From CAYMST01 sp964393115 (GTDB lineage: Bacteria > Bacteroidota > Bacteroidia > Cytophagales > Cyclobacteriaceae), in contig CAYMST010000001.1 in NCBI GenBank assembly GCA_964393115.1, forward strand, positions 1 through 64,000: a stretch of DNA of 64,000 bases, given 5' to 3'. Shown piece by piece: positions 1-8,292 of this stretch. Every line of letters begins with the position of its first letter. The first letter of the stretch is position 1. The notes below the pieces were generated by a model that made no database searches, was not told the origin of the DNA, and saw only the letters and a program-made list of their open reading frames with translations. Position numbers and translations under genes: made by a program.

Positions 1-111
1 CATAACTTCTTATTTATTTCTTTATCTGAAATGCGCTTAAGAGCTGATGTAAAATCCACTAATACGTCATTCAAAAACTCTCTCGTCCAGTACTATTGAT
101 GCTATATAATC

Positions 112-849
112 CTAATTTCTCCCTGCTAATACACCGCCGTCCGTATCCCAAATCGCTCCTGTAACCCATGAAGCTTCGTCCGAAAGTAAAAATAGAATGC
201 TATTTGCAATGTCGTCGGGGGTACCGTTCCTGCCAATAGGGTGAAAATCATGAAATCCAGTAAGCGCTTTTTCGGCTTCTTCCTTACCTCCAAAAACTCC
301 ATGATACACCGGAGTGCTAACGACAGCAGGAGAAACAGCGTTTACACGAATGTCGTGATCTGCCAACTCCATGGCCAAGTGCTGTGTGAGTGAATGCAGT
401 CCCGCTTTTTGCATGGAATAAGCAGAAGACGGCGTTGCTTTTACAGCTTGTTTGGCCCACATGGATCCAACATTTACAATAGAACCTCCACCTGTTTCCT
501 TCATCCTTCTGGCGACAGCTTGAGTAAGTAGGAAAAACCCCCGGTTGAGATCTAGATAAGCATCGTAATCTTCAACGGTGTGCTCCAAAAACGGTTTCGG
601 CTGAAAAATACCGGATGCATTCACTAAATAATCTACTTTATTCAACCTATTGATTTCATCAATTAGTTTGTCTATTTGATGAGAATCAGTAATATCTACT
701 TGATGTTTTACCAAACTATCAAGATCCGCGACCTTTTCAATACTGCGACCAATAATGTGCACCTCGGCCCCTTGTTCGAGTAATCTCTCGGCCGTTGCCC
801 AACCAATACCACTAGTACCGCCAACGATAATTGCTACTTTTTTATTCAT
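112..849 (-). CDS. SDR-family short-chain dehydrogenase/reductase
   Basis: Classical short-chain dehydrogenase of 245 residues, the usual length for the family, predicted to be a cytosolic NAD(P)-dependent oxidoreductase of unknown substrate. The N-terminal Rossmann fold has the nucleotide-binding motif GGTSGIG at residues 10-16. The NAG-type motif is NASG at 77-80, and the catalytic triad is Ser129, Tyr144 and Lys148 (YSMQK). Near the C-terminus a [10 protein letters not shown] stretch matches the family's TGxxxxVDGG signature. It lies 50 bp downstream of a TetR regulator on the same strand, with a palindrome in the gap matching the one upstream of that regulator, so it is probably repressed by it. 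The TetR-SDR pairing suggests a response to a small hydrophobic compound, but the substrate cannot be read from the sequence. Confidence 0.93.
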   Translation of the reverse strand: MNKKVAIIVGGTSGIGWATAERLLEQGAEVHIIGRSIEKVADLDSLVKHQVDITDSHQIDKLIDEINRLNKVDYLVNASGIFQPKPFLEHTVEDYDAYLDLNRGFFLLTQAVARRMKETGGGSIVNVGSMWAKQAVKATPSSAYSMQKAGLHSLTQHLAMELADHDIRVNAVSPAVVSTPVYHGVFGGKEEAEKALTGFHDFHPIGRNGTPDDIANSILFLLSDEASWVTGAIWDTDGGVLAGRN

Positions 850-864
850 GATTTCAACATTAAA

Positions 865-882
865 AGACAGACAAGTCTGTCT
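865..882. promoter_or_regulatory. Palindromic operator upstream of the SDR gene (probable TetR site 2)
   Basis: Perfect inverted repeat AGACAGAC-AA-GTCTGTCT (8-bp arms, 2-bp spacer) in the 50-bp gap between the TetR and SDR genes, 16 bp before the SDR start. Its core matches the palindrome upstream of the TetR gene at 1488-1513. Two copies in one small locus point to binding by the TetR protein encoded between them. Direct binding is inference. Confidence 0.7.
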
Positions 883-899
883 ATTTGGTAAAAAATTTT

Positions 900-1463
900 T
901 TATTTAATAATTGCTAAACACATATTCCTAGATTCAGTAATTGGCCAGTCGCTTTGATGTAAATGACTCTCAGATACTGCACTCTCATAAGCAAGGTAGA
1001 TGTATCTTGCTCGAGATTTAACTTCTTTCTCGCTATCATAATCAAGATTATCCTTAACGAGCTCAATTATGAACTGAATAAACAGGTTCTTCTGTCGCTG
1101 TATTTCATTCCTAATTTTCTCATCATGGATCGGTATCTCCGCCATAGTTTTGATACACCAACACCCGTTAAACTCATCCGTATTGTAAAACTCAAGCAGA
1201 AAATCAAAGATCGCCGAAACCTGCTCCCTACCTTGAGGCTTTGATTTACAGTACTTCTCAAGTTCGACTAAAAACACACTGTTTTTATGCTCGATGTATG
1301 CTACACAGATGTCTTCTTTGGCTTTGAAATGGTTGTATAACGTCGCCTTAGCTATTTCAGCAGTAGCGATGATCTCATTGACTCCAGTAGAATTGTATCC
1401 ATTCTTATAGAATAACTGAGATGCCGTTTCAACTATTTTCTTATGTACCTCTGAGTGCTTCAC
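900..1463 (-). CDS. TetR/AcrR-family transcriptional regulator
   Basis: One-component repressor of 187 residues. Residues about 8-55 form the TetR DNA-binding domain, recognisable from [15 protein letters not shown] followed by [15 protein letters not shown] (recognition helix and the conserved tail). The remainder is a helical ligand-binding domain resembling the TetR C-terminal type that contains a [15 protein letters not shown] stretch. The gene precedes an SDR gene on the same strand, and matching palindromes lie before both genes, so autoregulation plus control of the SDR is likely. The ligand is unknown. Confidence 0.92.
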   Translation of the reverse strand: MKHSEVHKKIVETASQLFYKNGYNSTGVNEIIATAEIAKATLYNHFKAKEDICVAYIEHKNSVFLVELEKYCKSKPQGREQVSAIFDFLLEFYNTDEFNGCWCIKTMAEIPIHDEKIRNEIQRQKNLFIQFIIELVKDNLDYDSEKEVKSRARYIYLAYESAVSESHLHQSDWPITESRNMCLAIIK

Positions 1464-1487
1464 AATACAAGTATACGGATGCTTTTC

Positions 1488-1513
1488 AAAAACAGACAGA
1501 CCTGTCTGTTTTT
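1488..1513. promoter_or_regulatory. Palindromic operator upstream of the TetR gene (probable TetR site 1)
   Basis: Perfect inverted repeat with 12-bp arms around a 2-bp centre (arm AAAAACAGACAG), located 25 bp before the TetR start codon. It shares the ACAGAC/GTCTGT core with the site at 865-882. The position fits an autoregulatory operator. The binding protein is inferred. Confidence 0.7.
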
Positions 1514-1552
1514 TATCTATTATATCGATTCAAATGTTGCCTAGGTTACAAT

Positions 1553-2242
1553 TTACTCTGCGAGTTTAATAATTACTTGATGCTTCGACTTCGATACTGT
1601 GTTAAACGCTATAACACGAATGTCTAAAGGATTCAGGTTTCTAAGCAAGCTAACCTGATCATGTGATATGGTATCCCTTTCTAAAATCACGATTACATTA
1701 GATTGCCGCTTAGCATCACTCACTAAATTGATTACTTTCTCAATATCTTCTTTTCGAGATTTAATAAACTCTTCGTCGCTGTAATATTCTCGCTCCCACT
1801 CGTAGGTATCTTCTATGTTAACCTGATTCTGCCAATTCCTCGTCTCATCCCCAGTTCCAATACCGACACCTGCTATCACTATGGACCAAAATAGCAGGCC
1901 GCCAACTATACTATACAGCCTCTGTTTATCGAGAAGGATATACCCTTTCTTCCTCAAATTCCAATCGCTAAAAATTGTTTTAAAGATAAACAGCCCCATG
2001 ACAACCATGTCAAAATAGCTGTAGCTCTCTTTACTTCGGGCCTCCATCTTCTCTGCCTTCGCTATTTCATCGGCTTCAAGGACTTTTTGGATAATACTCT
2101 CTTGACGAGCCAAGGAAAAACCTCTCTCCAGCAGTTCGGCTTCAGCTTGTCGAACCGCTTCAGCGTTCCAGTTCTCTGGGGAAGAAATGATGATAATCAA
2201 TTCTTCAGTTTCGCGGGATGAAATAGGTGGGTCAAATTCCAT
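1553..2242 (-). CDS. Hypothetical membrane protein
   Basis: Protein of 229 residues that I do not recognise. Residues 1-70 are acidic and helical (a run rich in E, A and L typical of a coiled coil or cytosolic adaptor). Two hydrophobic stretches follow, MVVMGLFIFKTIF near residue 80 and LLFWSIVIAGVGIG near 117. A soluble C-terminal domain of about 90 residues contains VIVILERDT and ends in VIIKLAE; its strand-rich look suggests a small alpha/beta fold. It stands alone between the TetR operon and the secreted-protein operon, with a strong palindrome 49 bp upstream of its start. Confidence 0.7.
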   Translation of the reverse strand: MEFDPPISSRETEELIIIISSPENWNAEAVRQAEAELLERGFSLARQESIIQKVLEADEIAKAEKMEARSKESYSYFDMVVMGLFIFKTIFSDWNLRKKGYILLDKQRLYSIVGGLLFWSIVIAGVGIGTGDETRNWQNQVNIEDTYEWEREYYSDEEFIKSRKEDIEKVINLVSDAKRQSNVIVILERDTISHDQVSLLRNLNPLDIRVIAFNTVSKSKHQVIIKLAE

Positions 2243-2290
2243 TTTTGATAGGTTTCATTGATTCTGAGCGACAATCAAGTAAATACTCAG

Positions 2291-2328
2291 AAACCTGAGA
2301 GGTTGTCACTTGACAACCTCTCAGGTTT
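2291..2328. terminator. Perfect 18-bp hairpin between two minus-strand genes
   Basis: AAACCTGAGAGGTTGTCA, then CT, then the exact reverse complement: an 18-bp perfect stem. It lies 21 bp after the leucine-rich-repeat gene stop (minus strand). No clear T-run follows, so it may be a factor-assisted terminator, an mRNA-stabilising structure or a dispersed palindromic repeat rather than a classic intrinsic terminator. Confidence 0.6.
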
Positions 2329-2348
2329 ACAGGGCTTTTACAGAAATA

Positions 2349-4460
2349 TCATTTTATGTTCAGCCGGATAGTTTCCAAATTATTATCCGAAGTTACCTTT
2401 AAAATCACTACGCCGTTGGGGAGATTTTCTGTTGTGAAACGGTTCTTCCCTTTAGTCAGCGACTCGGATGATCTCAGTTCCCTGCCAGCCAAATCATATA
2501 TTTCCAAACTCCCCGTTGCTTGATCTTTCATATCAAGCTCAAAGTAGTGCTTCGCCGGGTTAGGGTATAATTCGATTCTCGGATCTGTCTTTTGGCTGGT
2601 TTCATCAGTTCTTGAATCGATACGTAAACCACTTACATTACAGTCGACTGAAGCTGTAGTCCAAGTATCAGCACTCCAACAACCAAAAGCATTTAGGGCA
2701 GGATGACAAGTCATTCCAATGCTAAGAAAAAAAGATGACTCAGCAACTTTAACACAGTTTAAGTCAGGGTTGTGATTGGAGTACAAATAATCCACCTCGG
2801 TAGAGCTTAGGTCTAAACTCGAGAGTTGATTAGATCGACACCATAACCTAACTAGGGATGTTTCACTATCTAAATCCAGTGATCCCAACCTGTTTTGGTT
2901 CATATGGAGTTCTGTGAGATTAGGGGCGTCTAAGTCCAAACTAGTTAATTGATTATTACTCAAATAAAGCTTCGCAATACTGGATGAGTATAATGTGAAC
3001 TCTGACAACATGTTATAGTCAAGATCAACGACAATCAATTCTGATAATCCAGTCAAATCGATTGAGTTGATGTTGTTATTATCAGCGTAAAGGTTCTCCA
3101 AACCGATAAAATCTTCTAAACCGGTCAAGTCAGTTACATTTTTGTTTTTGATATTAAGTGTTTTAATCACTTCGATTAATTCTGTCAAGACATAGTCATC
3201 TGGTTGACCTGTTGCAGGAACTATTCCTAAATCCTCAAGAGCAAGCTCGAAATTGTCATCAGGAATATAGGTTTTTCTGTTACAATCTATGACAAAGCTT
3301 GTATTCGAATCAGCCAACCAATCTCTTTGAGCGCTGAAAACATCCGATGGGTGTACCTGTACACAACTTAAATAAGGGTTGTTTCTCACGTCAACATTTC
3401 GATATTTATCAGAGACCGACAGATCAATTTCAGATATATTGGAGTTGCTCAAAAACACATCTGAGCTAATCTGTAGATTTATCGGGAAATCAATGCTAGT
3501 GACAGGATTTACACTAGAAGATCTAATACTGATATTGGTTAAACGATCATATATCGATAGATCTACAGAATCAATTGAAAGACCTTCTACTTCTAGGTAT
3601 TCCAAGTTAATGGACGGTGGCATATTAATTGTGAGATCATCGCTACCTCTAACTCTTAATTTTTCTAATAAATGGTTTTGTTCCAATCCAATTATATTAG
3701 AAAGGCTGGAGCCGTAAATGTCTATTTCTGTAAGATGCTTATTGCTGCTAAGGTCTATTGTGGTGGCTGAAGTATTGTAAACTGTTAGATTGGATAAAAA
3801 CTCTGCGTCTTCAATACCTGTAAATTCACCAATAGAGGATAAGGTCAAACTATAGACATTCTTCAAGTAGTCAGTTCTGACAAAGTCATTCATAACATTA
3901 TCTGCGCCGATGTTGATAATAGTCTGCTCCAAGTTATCATCAGGTACATATGTAAATGCGTCTATTGAGAAACTCCAAGAAATATTTTGTGGTATCCAAC
4001 GATTATAACTACCTGACAATTGGTCAGATATACTCACTGTAATTGTTTCATTTGCCACGTAGATAGGTTCAAATGTATAAGTCCTACTGTCTTGTAACCA
4101 ACTCCCAGTTATCTCACCTGAAATTGAGCCTGTAATGGTAACCTCTGACTCGACATCAGCAATGTCCATTAGGTCATTGAATGTAATAACGATGGGCGTA
4201 GCGTAAGATTGAACAATCTCTCCTTGCCCTGGTGCATAATCGATTTCCTTGATGCTAGCTTTAAACGAGTCGCCAGTACTCGCTTTGAAACTGAAGTTTC
4301 TGTTCTCAGCGGAGTTATCGATTAACTGAAGATCATAAAGCACTTCATATGAATCACCTTCATATTGATCCACACTTCCAGTCTGATGAACAACTTGAGC
4401 GTAAGAACTGCCTATTAAATGCCATAACACCCAATAAGCAATCAGTAAATATCTCTTCAT
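2349..4460 (-). CDS. Secreted leucine-rich-repeat protein with T9SS type A sorting domain
   Basis: Protein of 703 residues exported by Sec and then across the outer membrane by the Type IX system. A signal peptide ends at SSYA before Gln22. The middle holds leucine-rich repeats in two blocks (about residues 190-380 and 400-560), with units such as LTSLDLDAPNLTELHM. Each block is preceded by a YVPDDNLE or YIPDDNFE element often seen before such repeats in Bacteroidota. The last 75 residues are a type A C-terminal sorting domain: IELYPNPA, then EIYDLAGREL, then a LPNGVVILKV strand. It starts 19 bp after the upstream fibre-like gene, so the two are probably co-transcribed. Likely role: surface adhesion or binding. 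The ligand is unknown. Confidence 0.88.
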   Translation of the reverse strand: MKRYLLIAYWVLWHLIGSSYAQVVHQTGSVDQYEGDSYEVLYDLQLIDNSAENRNFSFKASTGDSFKASIKEIDYAPGQGEIVQSYATPIVITFNDLMDIADVESEVTITGSISGEITGSWLQDSRTYTFEPIYVANETITVSISDQLSGSYNRWIPQNISWSFSIDAFTYVPDDNLEQTIINIGADNVMNDFVRTDYLKNVYSLTLSSIGEFTGIEDAEFLSNLTVYNTSATTIDLSSNKHLTEIDIYGSSLSNIIGLEQNHLLEKLRVRGSDDLTINMPPSINLEYLEVEGLSIDSVDLSIYDRLTNISIRSSSVNPVTSIDFPINLQISSDVFLSNSNISEIDLSVSDKYRNVDVRNNPYLSCVQVHPSDVFSAQRDWLADSNTSFVIDCNRKTYIPDDNFELALEDLGIVPATGQPDDYVLTELIEVIKTLNIKNKNVTDLTGLEDFIGLENLYADNNNINSIDLTGLSELIVVDLDYNMLSEFTLYSSSIAKLYLSNNQLTSLDLDAPNLTELHMNQNRLGSLDLDSETSLVRLWCRSNQLSSLDLSSTEVDYLYSNHNPDLNCVKVAESSFFLSIGMTCHPALNAFGCWSADTWTTASVDCNVSGLRIDSRTDETSQKTDPRIELYPNPAKHYFELDMKDQATGSLEIYDLAGRELRSSESLTKGKNRFTTENLPNGVVILKVTSDNNLETIRLNIK

Positions 4461-4479
4461 AAGACGTACTATTATTTAT

Positions 4480-6543
4480 TTACTGATTTTTCGTTAGGTC
4501 GCTTACTTGAGCTGATAGCTCCTCTATTTTTTTGTTTTGATCGATGAGATGAAGTGTTAGTTCTTCTATTTTTCTTAATAGTACTGCGTTCATCGTCCCT
4601 AGATCGATTCCATTTTGATCGACATCTTTTGCGCTGGGAACATTCGGTAGGTGCTTATTTCTTTCTATGTACTTCTCTGTCTCCTTTAATGAGTGGAGAT
4701 GATAAGTCTCTTCGAAGACGTAATCAGGCCATTCCTCTTCTATTTGAATATTGACTTCTTCGGCAATGATATTACCATTGACGGCTAAGTGGTAATTAGC
4801 TGGAATATCGTTTGTAGCAGTACTCAAATTGATTCCTACCTTACCCTCATAATTAATGCCTTCAGCGAGTTCCGGTTTCCAGAATGTTCCTTGGCTCAAC
4901 TCATCGATAGCATTTTGGGTATTGGTAGCATTAAGTCCAGATGTAGAGTTGTCATAATCTACCTGGGAAGCATCTTGAATCTCATTGGTGACATCACCAT
5001 CTAACTCAGTAAATGAAGTCAGATACCCATTGTTAGAGACAAACGCATCAACCTCACTTTCAGTAAGTTGCGTGTTAGTATCGTCAAGATATTGAGACAA
5101 ATCAATAGATGTAGCAGATAAATTATTGGTAATGGAAAGAATGTTTCCAGAAAGCTGTAGATCTTGAATCTCATTAGTAATATCTCCATCTATCTCGGTA
5201 AAAGAGGTCAAATACCCATTATTAGAGACAAACGCGTCCACTTCACTCTCTGAAAGTTGTGTATTAGTATCATCAAGATATTGAGACAAATCAATAGATG
5301 TAGCAGATAAATTATTGGTAATGGAAAGAATGTTTCCAGAAAGCTGTAGATCTTGAATCTCATTAGTAATATCTCCATCTATCTCGGTAAAAGAGGTCAA
5401 ATACCCATTATTAGAGACAAACGCGTCCACTTCACTCTCTGAAAGTTGTGTATTAGTATCATCAAGATATTGAGACAAATCAATAGATGTAGCAGATAAA
5501 TTATTGGTAATGGAAAGAATGTTTCCAGAAAGCTGTAGATCTTGAATCTCATTAGTAATATCTCCATCTATCTCGGTAAAAGAGGTCAAATACCCATTAT
5601 TAGAGACAAATGCATCCACTTCACTTTCTGAAAGTTGTGTATTAATACTTCCCAAGTTAACGCTGTTTCCTCCTGAGATAGTCAACAAATTACCTGACAA
5701 ACTTAGAGATTGATTGCCGCCCCCAAAAGAAGAAGCATCTCTATAAAAGAACTTACCGTTTGCATCCGCTACCAAAACTCTGGTAAGCGAACTATTCTCT
5801 ATTAAACTTCTTACTCTTAGAGCACCATTGACATCAAGCTTTTCGCTTGGTGAGGTAGTTCCAATTCCTAACATACCACCGATATAGTTGGTGCCATCTT
5901 GTAAGGACATGTAAATATTTCCTCCTTGTATTCTGGCATTTCCATTACTTTTCGAGGCGCGGTCGGCTACGAAGTGCCATGTCCCAAGAGCTCCATAGGC
6001 ACTTGCGTCATCATACCAGATATGATCAGTGTTAGCACCACTTCCATTCACTATTAGGGTGCGGTTGTTGAAATTAATATTTCCGTTTACTTGAAATTCA
6101 CCGTGGATTTTAACTTTATTACTAGAGAAATCTCCCCAAATCAGAGGCGAAGTAGTATTAGAGTTATCTATATAAAGTTGGTTATTACCCGTCAGCTGTG
6201 CACCCGCGTTATAACCAATAAGCACATTGCCATAGCCGTTATTTACTAGCCCGGCGTTAGAACCGAGATATACATTTTTGCTTCCGTTGTTGTTAGATTT
6301 ACCAGTTCCACTACCGATAAATACATTGTTAGTACCTCTTTTTTGTACCTTTCCTGCGTGATATCCAATGGATGTATTATAATTCGCGCCAATGCTATGT
6401 ATGTCCCCCGCTCCTTCTCCTACTGATACATTATACCTTCCGCCTCCACCGGCATTGACACCATAAGAGGTGTTCTGAGCATATGTGGGTAAAGAGACTA
6501 TCAAAATTAAAAAGACAAATGCGCTTGATAAGATTTTTTTCAT
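4480..6543 (-). CDS. Secreted fibre-like protein with tandem repeats and coiled-coil tail
   Basis: About 687 residues. I start it at the ATG at 6543 because MKKILSSAF opens a good signal peptide ending PTYA before Gln; an ATG three codons earlier is possible. The N-terminal part has glycine- and asparagine-rich repeats (NTSIGYHAG, NVFIGSGTG) like phage tail or trimeric-adhesin shafts. Next comes a segment with a GIGTTSPSEKLDVNG-type motif common in tail-fibre-like proteins, then 63-residue tandem repeats (3 full, 1 partial). A C-terminal domain of about 85 residues (WPDYVFEE, HLPNVPSA, LGTMNAVLLRKIEEL) ends in a coiled coil. This tail is widespread in Bacteroidota secreted proteins. No T9SS sorting domain is visible. 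Confidence 0.85.
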   Translation of the reverse strand: MKKILSSAFVFLILIVSLPTYAQNTSYGVNAGGGGRYNVSVGEGAGDIHSIGANYNTSIGYHAGKVQKRGTNNVFIGSGTGKSNNNGSKNVYLGSNAGLVNNGYGNVLIGYNAGAQLTGNNQLYIDNSNTTSPLIWGDFSSNKVKIHGEFQVNGNINFNNRTLIVNGSGANTDHIWYDDASAYGALGTWHFVADRASKSNGNARIQGGNIYMSLQDGTNYIGGMLGIGTTSPSEKLDVNGALRVRSLIENSSLTRVLVADANGKFFYRDASSFGGGNQSLSLSGNLLTISGGNSVNLGSINTQLSESEVDAFVSNNGYLTSFTEIDGDITNEIQDLQLSGNILSITNNLSATSIDLSQYLDDTNTQLSESEVDAFVSNNGYLTSFTEIDGDITNEIQDLQLSGNILSITNNLSATSIDLSQYLDDTNTQLSESEVDAFVSNNGYLTSFTEIDGDITNEIQDLQLSGNILSITNNLSATSIDLSQYLDDTNTQLTESEVDAFVSNNGYLTSFTELDGDVTNEIQDASQVDYDNSTSGLNATNTQNAIDELSQGTFWKPELAEGINYEGKVGINLSTATNDIPANYHLAVNGNIIAEEVNIQIEEEWPDYVFEETYHLHSLKETEKYIERNKHLPNVPSAKDVDQNGIDLGTMNAVLLRKIEELTLHLIDQNKKIEELSAQVSDLTKNQ
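4972..5643 (-). repeat. 189-bp in-frame tandem repeat (3 full copies plus 1 partial)
   Basis: Units run 5643-5455, 5454-5266 and 5265-5077, with a partial unit 5076-4972. The period is 189 bp, or 63 codons, and each unit starts NTQLSESEVDAF. Units 1-3 are close to identical at the DNA level, including silent positions, whereas the fourth has diverged (LTESEVD, TELDGDV). This pattern indicates recent duplication or ongoing homogenisation and makes copy number prone to change. Confidence 0.95.
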
Positions 6544-6740
6544 AATTAACATAATAGTTTCGAAAATAGATTTAACATTCTTTCTGTAGTCACATGAACA
6601 GACCTCGGTCAGTTTTATGCGAAAGTGAATTACAGAGCTTAATATAAAAATAAGGTGATTTAATGTAGATGTGTAGAGCTAAGATAGTTAAAACACTATA
6701 AATGAACAGCTAACGACTTGACTCAAAATATTCCGCGATC

Positions 6741-6920
6741 TTATCTTTGATCATCATCAAAGTCTACTGGAATAATCAATGTGCTTTCATACAGAACCCC
6801 ATCATCTTGCCAAAAGCATACCGGACAGACCTGAAAAGTATTATTAGCTTCATCACACAAAGTGAAATACCCGCAACAAGGACATTTATAGTTTCCAAAC
6901 TTGTTTCGATCCTTGCTCAT
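6741..6920 (-). CDS. CPCC-type cysteine-rich protein, short version
   Basis: Small zinc-ribbon-like protein of about 59 residues (64 if the first of several Met codons is used). KCPCCGYFTL and CPVCFWQDDG are the two signature halves of the cysteine-rich CPCC family, four Cys in two pairs that probably bind one zinc. Family members normally continue for several dozen residues after the CFW motif; this one stops about 20 residues later, so the 3' end may be truncated. The function of the family is unknown. It is not obviously linked to its neighbours. Confidence 0.7.
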   Translation of the reverse strand: MSKDRNKFGNYKCPCCGYFTLCDEANNTFQVCPVCFWQDDGVLYESTLIIPVDFDDDQR

Positions 6921-7015
6921 ATTTGTCATCATCATAAATCATATACGAGCCCACATCTTCTGATGCCCGTTTTGTAATGATCACCCAAAGAACTCACTAA
7001 GCATTAAGGTCTTAT

Positions 7016-7042
7016 TTCTAACAAACTTTTAATTTGTTAGAA
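7016..7042 (-). terminator. Hairpin after the adhesin operon
   Basis: TTCTAACAAA (7016-7025) pairs exactly with TTTGTTAGAA (7033-7042) around a 7-nt loop. It sits 3 bp past the stop of the last gene in the adhesin/SprF-like/PD40 operon. It is AT-rich and lacks a good T-tract on the minus strand, so termination strength is uncertain. Confidence 0.5.
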
Positions 7043-7045
7043 TCA

Positions 7046-8290
7046 TCAAAGTCCATCTGTTAGGACCACTTCCACCAGCGCTTCATCAAGGCTTGAAGAA
7101 TACAGTTTAACGACTTGTTCTTTTGGGATGCCTTGTTCTATCAAATACTGAGTAAGATAATGCTGTCTCGCCTTTGATAAGTCTGAAGTTCCACAGGTTA
7201 GTTCCACTGTAAGAGCACTGTTAGCCCTGTACTTTTCTAAAAGTTCACTAGTAGGTAAATAATGTCCAATAGATAGCTTCTCTTCTTGACCTACAAAAGA
7301 AAGCACGGTTTTATAACCTATGGCCGCTGCTTTTAACGCTTTGACACTTACCGTATCGGCATGGTTAAGGACCATTTTACTCTGATAAATATCTGCAAAC
7401 CCTGTATTTCGATTACTCGAAAAGAACACACGCGAAGAGTCAGACACAAAAAAGTAAGCATCAAAACCACTGGAGTTTATAGTTGGGCCGAGATTAACCG
7501 GTTCGCTCCATTTCCGCCAGGAGTCATCCAATCGTTCTGAATAATAAATATCCGCGCTACCCAGACCACCTTGGCGATCACTTGCGAAAAATAAATACCT
7601 GCCATCTTTTGTCAAAAAAGGAGACATCTCAAACCCAAAGGAGTTTACGGTGTCTCCCAGGTGGATGAGTTTGGACCAATACGTATTGTTTTCCTGCTTT
7701 TCGGGAGTGTAATACTTATTCTTACCGGTAAACTTAAATGCTGCATAGAGGTCTTCTTTTCCGATGGCTCCAGGCCCATTTAGTGAGACGATAATTACAT
7801 TGGCCTCTCTATTCACAGCCATATTGTAGTATTTATTGTAAGCTAAATTTGACAACGCTCTTACGTCCTGCTCCATGGGTTTACCAAAGCCCTTATCCTC
7901 ATATACAGCGTAAGACAGCCCACTACGATTGGTGCCTGATTCCTGATCATAATTATTAAGTAAAAAGACACCATCATCTCCGAGCCCCACTATAGCATTA
8001 TGGTAAGGCGTGTTTAATTGCTTCAGGTTCATGGCCCGAGTCCAATAACCAGGTTTTCTTTGAACAGAGTACCAGATGTCAAAACCAGCAAAACGACCCC
8101 CGACATTTCTTCGATGTACCGCCCTGGCAAAATATAGTTTCTTTGATTGCTCGTCATAAACAGGATAACCTTCTTCCGCCCTTGAATTCACATTTGAATT
8201 CAGCTTTATGGGGTCTTCAAAAGTGAAGGGCTGCGCAAAAGAGGAATGAATACACCAAGCAGAAAGTAATGCAAGTAAAAGGTATCTCAT
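7046..8290 (-). CDS. PD40 beta-propeller protein with degenerate OmpA-like C-terminus
   Basis: Protein of 414 residues with a signal peptide ending SSFA before Gln20. The middle carries WD40-like PD40 repeats: DGRYLFFASDRQGGLGSADIY is the clearest unit, with weaker ones such as SRVFFSSNRNTGFADIY. Residues about 345-414 resemble an OmpA-family peptidoglycan-binding domain (ALTVELTCGTSDLSKARQ, then YLIEQGIP), but the usual Asp and Arg ligands at the end are not evident. The gene starts 2 bp after the SprF-like gene and forms an operon with it and the giant adhesin. T9SS partner proteins of the PorE type combine PD40 and OmpA domains, so a periplasmic anchor or accessory role for the adhesin is likely, though inferred. 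Confidence 0.8.
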   Translation of the reverse strand: MRYLLLALLSAWCIHSSFAQPFTFEDPIKLNSNVNSRAEEGYPVYDEQSKKLYFARAVHRRNVGGRFAGFDIWYSVQRKPGYWTRAMNLKQLNTPYHNAIVGLGDDGVFLLNNYDQESGTNRSGLSYAVYEDKGFGKPMEQDVRALSNLAYNKYYNMAVNREANVIIVSLNGPGAIGKEDLYAAFKFTGKNKYYTPEKQENNTYWSKLIHLGDTVNSFGFEMSPFLTKDGRYLFFASDRQGGLGSADIYYSERLDDSWRKWSEPVNLGPTINSSGFDAYFFVSDSSRVFFSSNRNTGFADIYQSKMVLNHADTVSVKALKAAAIGYKTVLSFVGQEEKLSIGHYLPTSELLEKYRANSALTVELTCGTSDLSKARQHYLTQYLIEQGIPKEQVVKLYSSSLDEALVEVVLTDGL

Positions 8291-8292
8291 AA

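Noticed and set aside
1..74. Minus-strand frame from a TTG at 74 running off the window, 24 codons, protein-like
   Set aside because: Too short to judge and no ATG; it could be the start of a third gene after the SDR, but nothing else supports it.
963..1244. Plus-strand frame opposite the TetR gene, and many similar frames opposite the secreted-protein genes
   Set aside because: They are antisense shadows of strongly supported genes with no independent motif.
4972..5643. CRISPR-like spaced repeats
   Set aside because: The repeats are contiguous 189-bp in-frame coding units with no spacers; no cas genes are present in the window.
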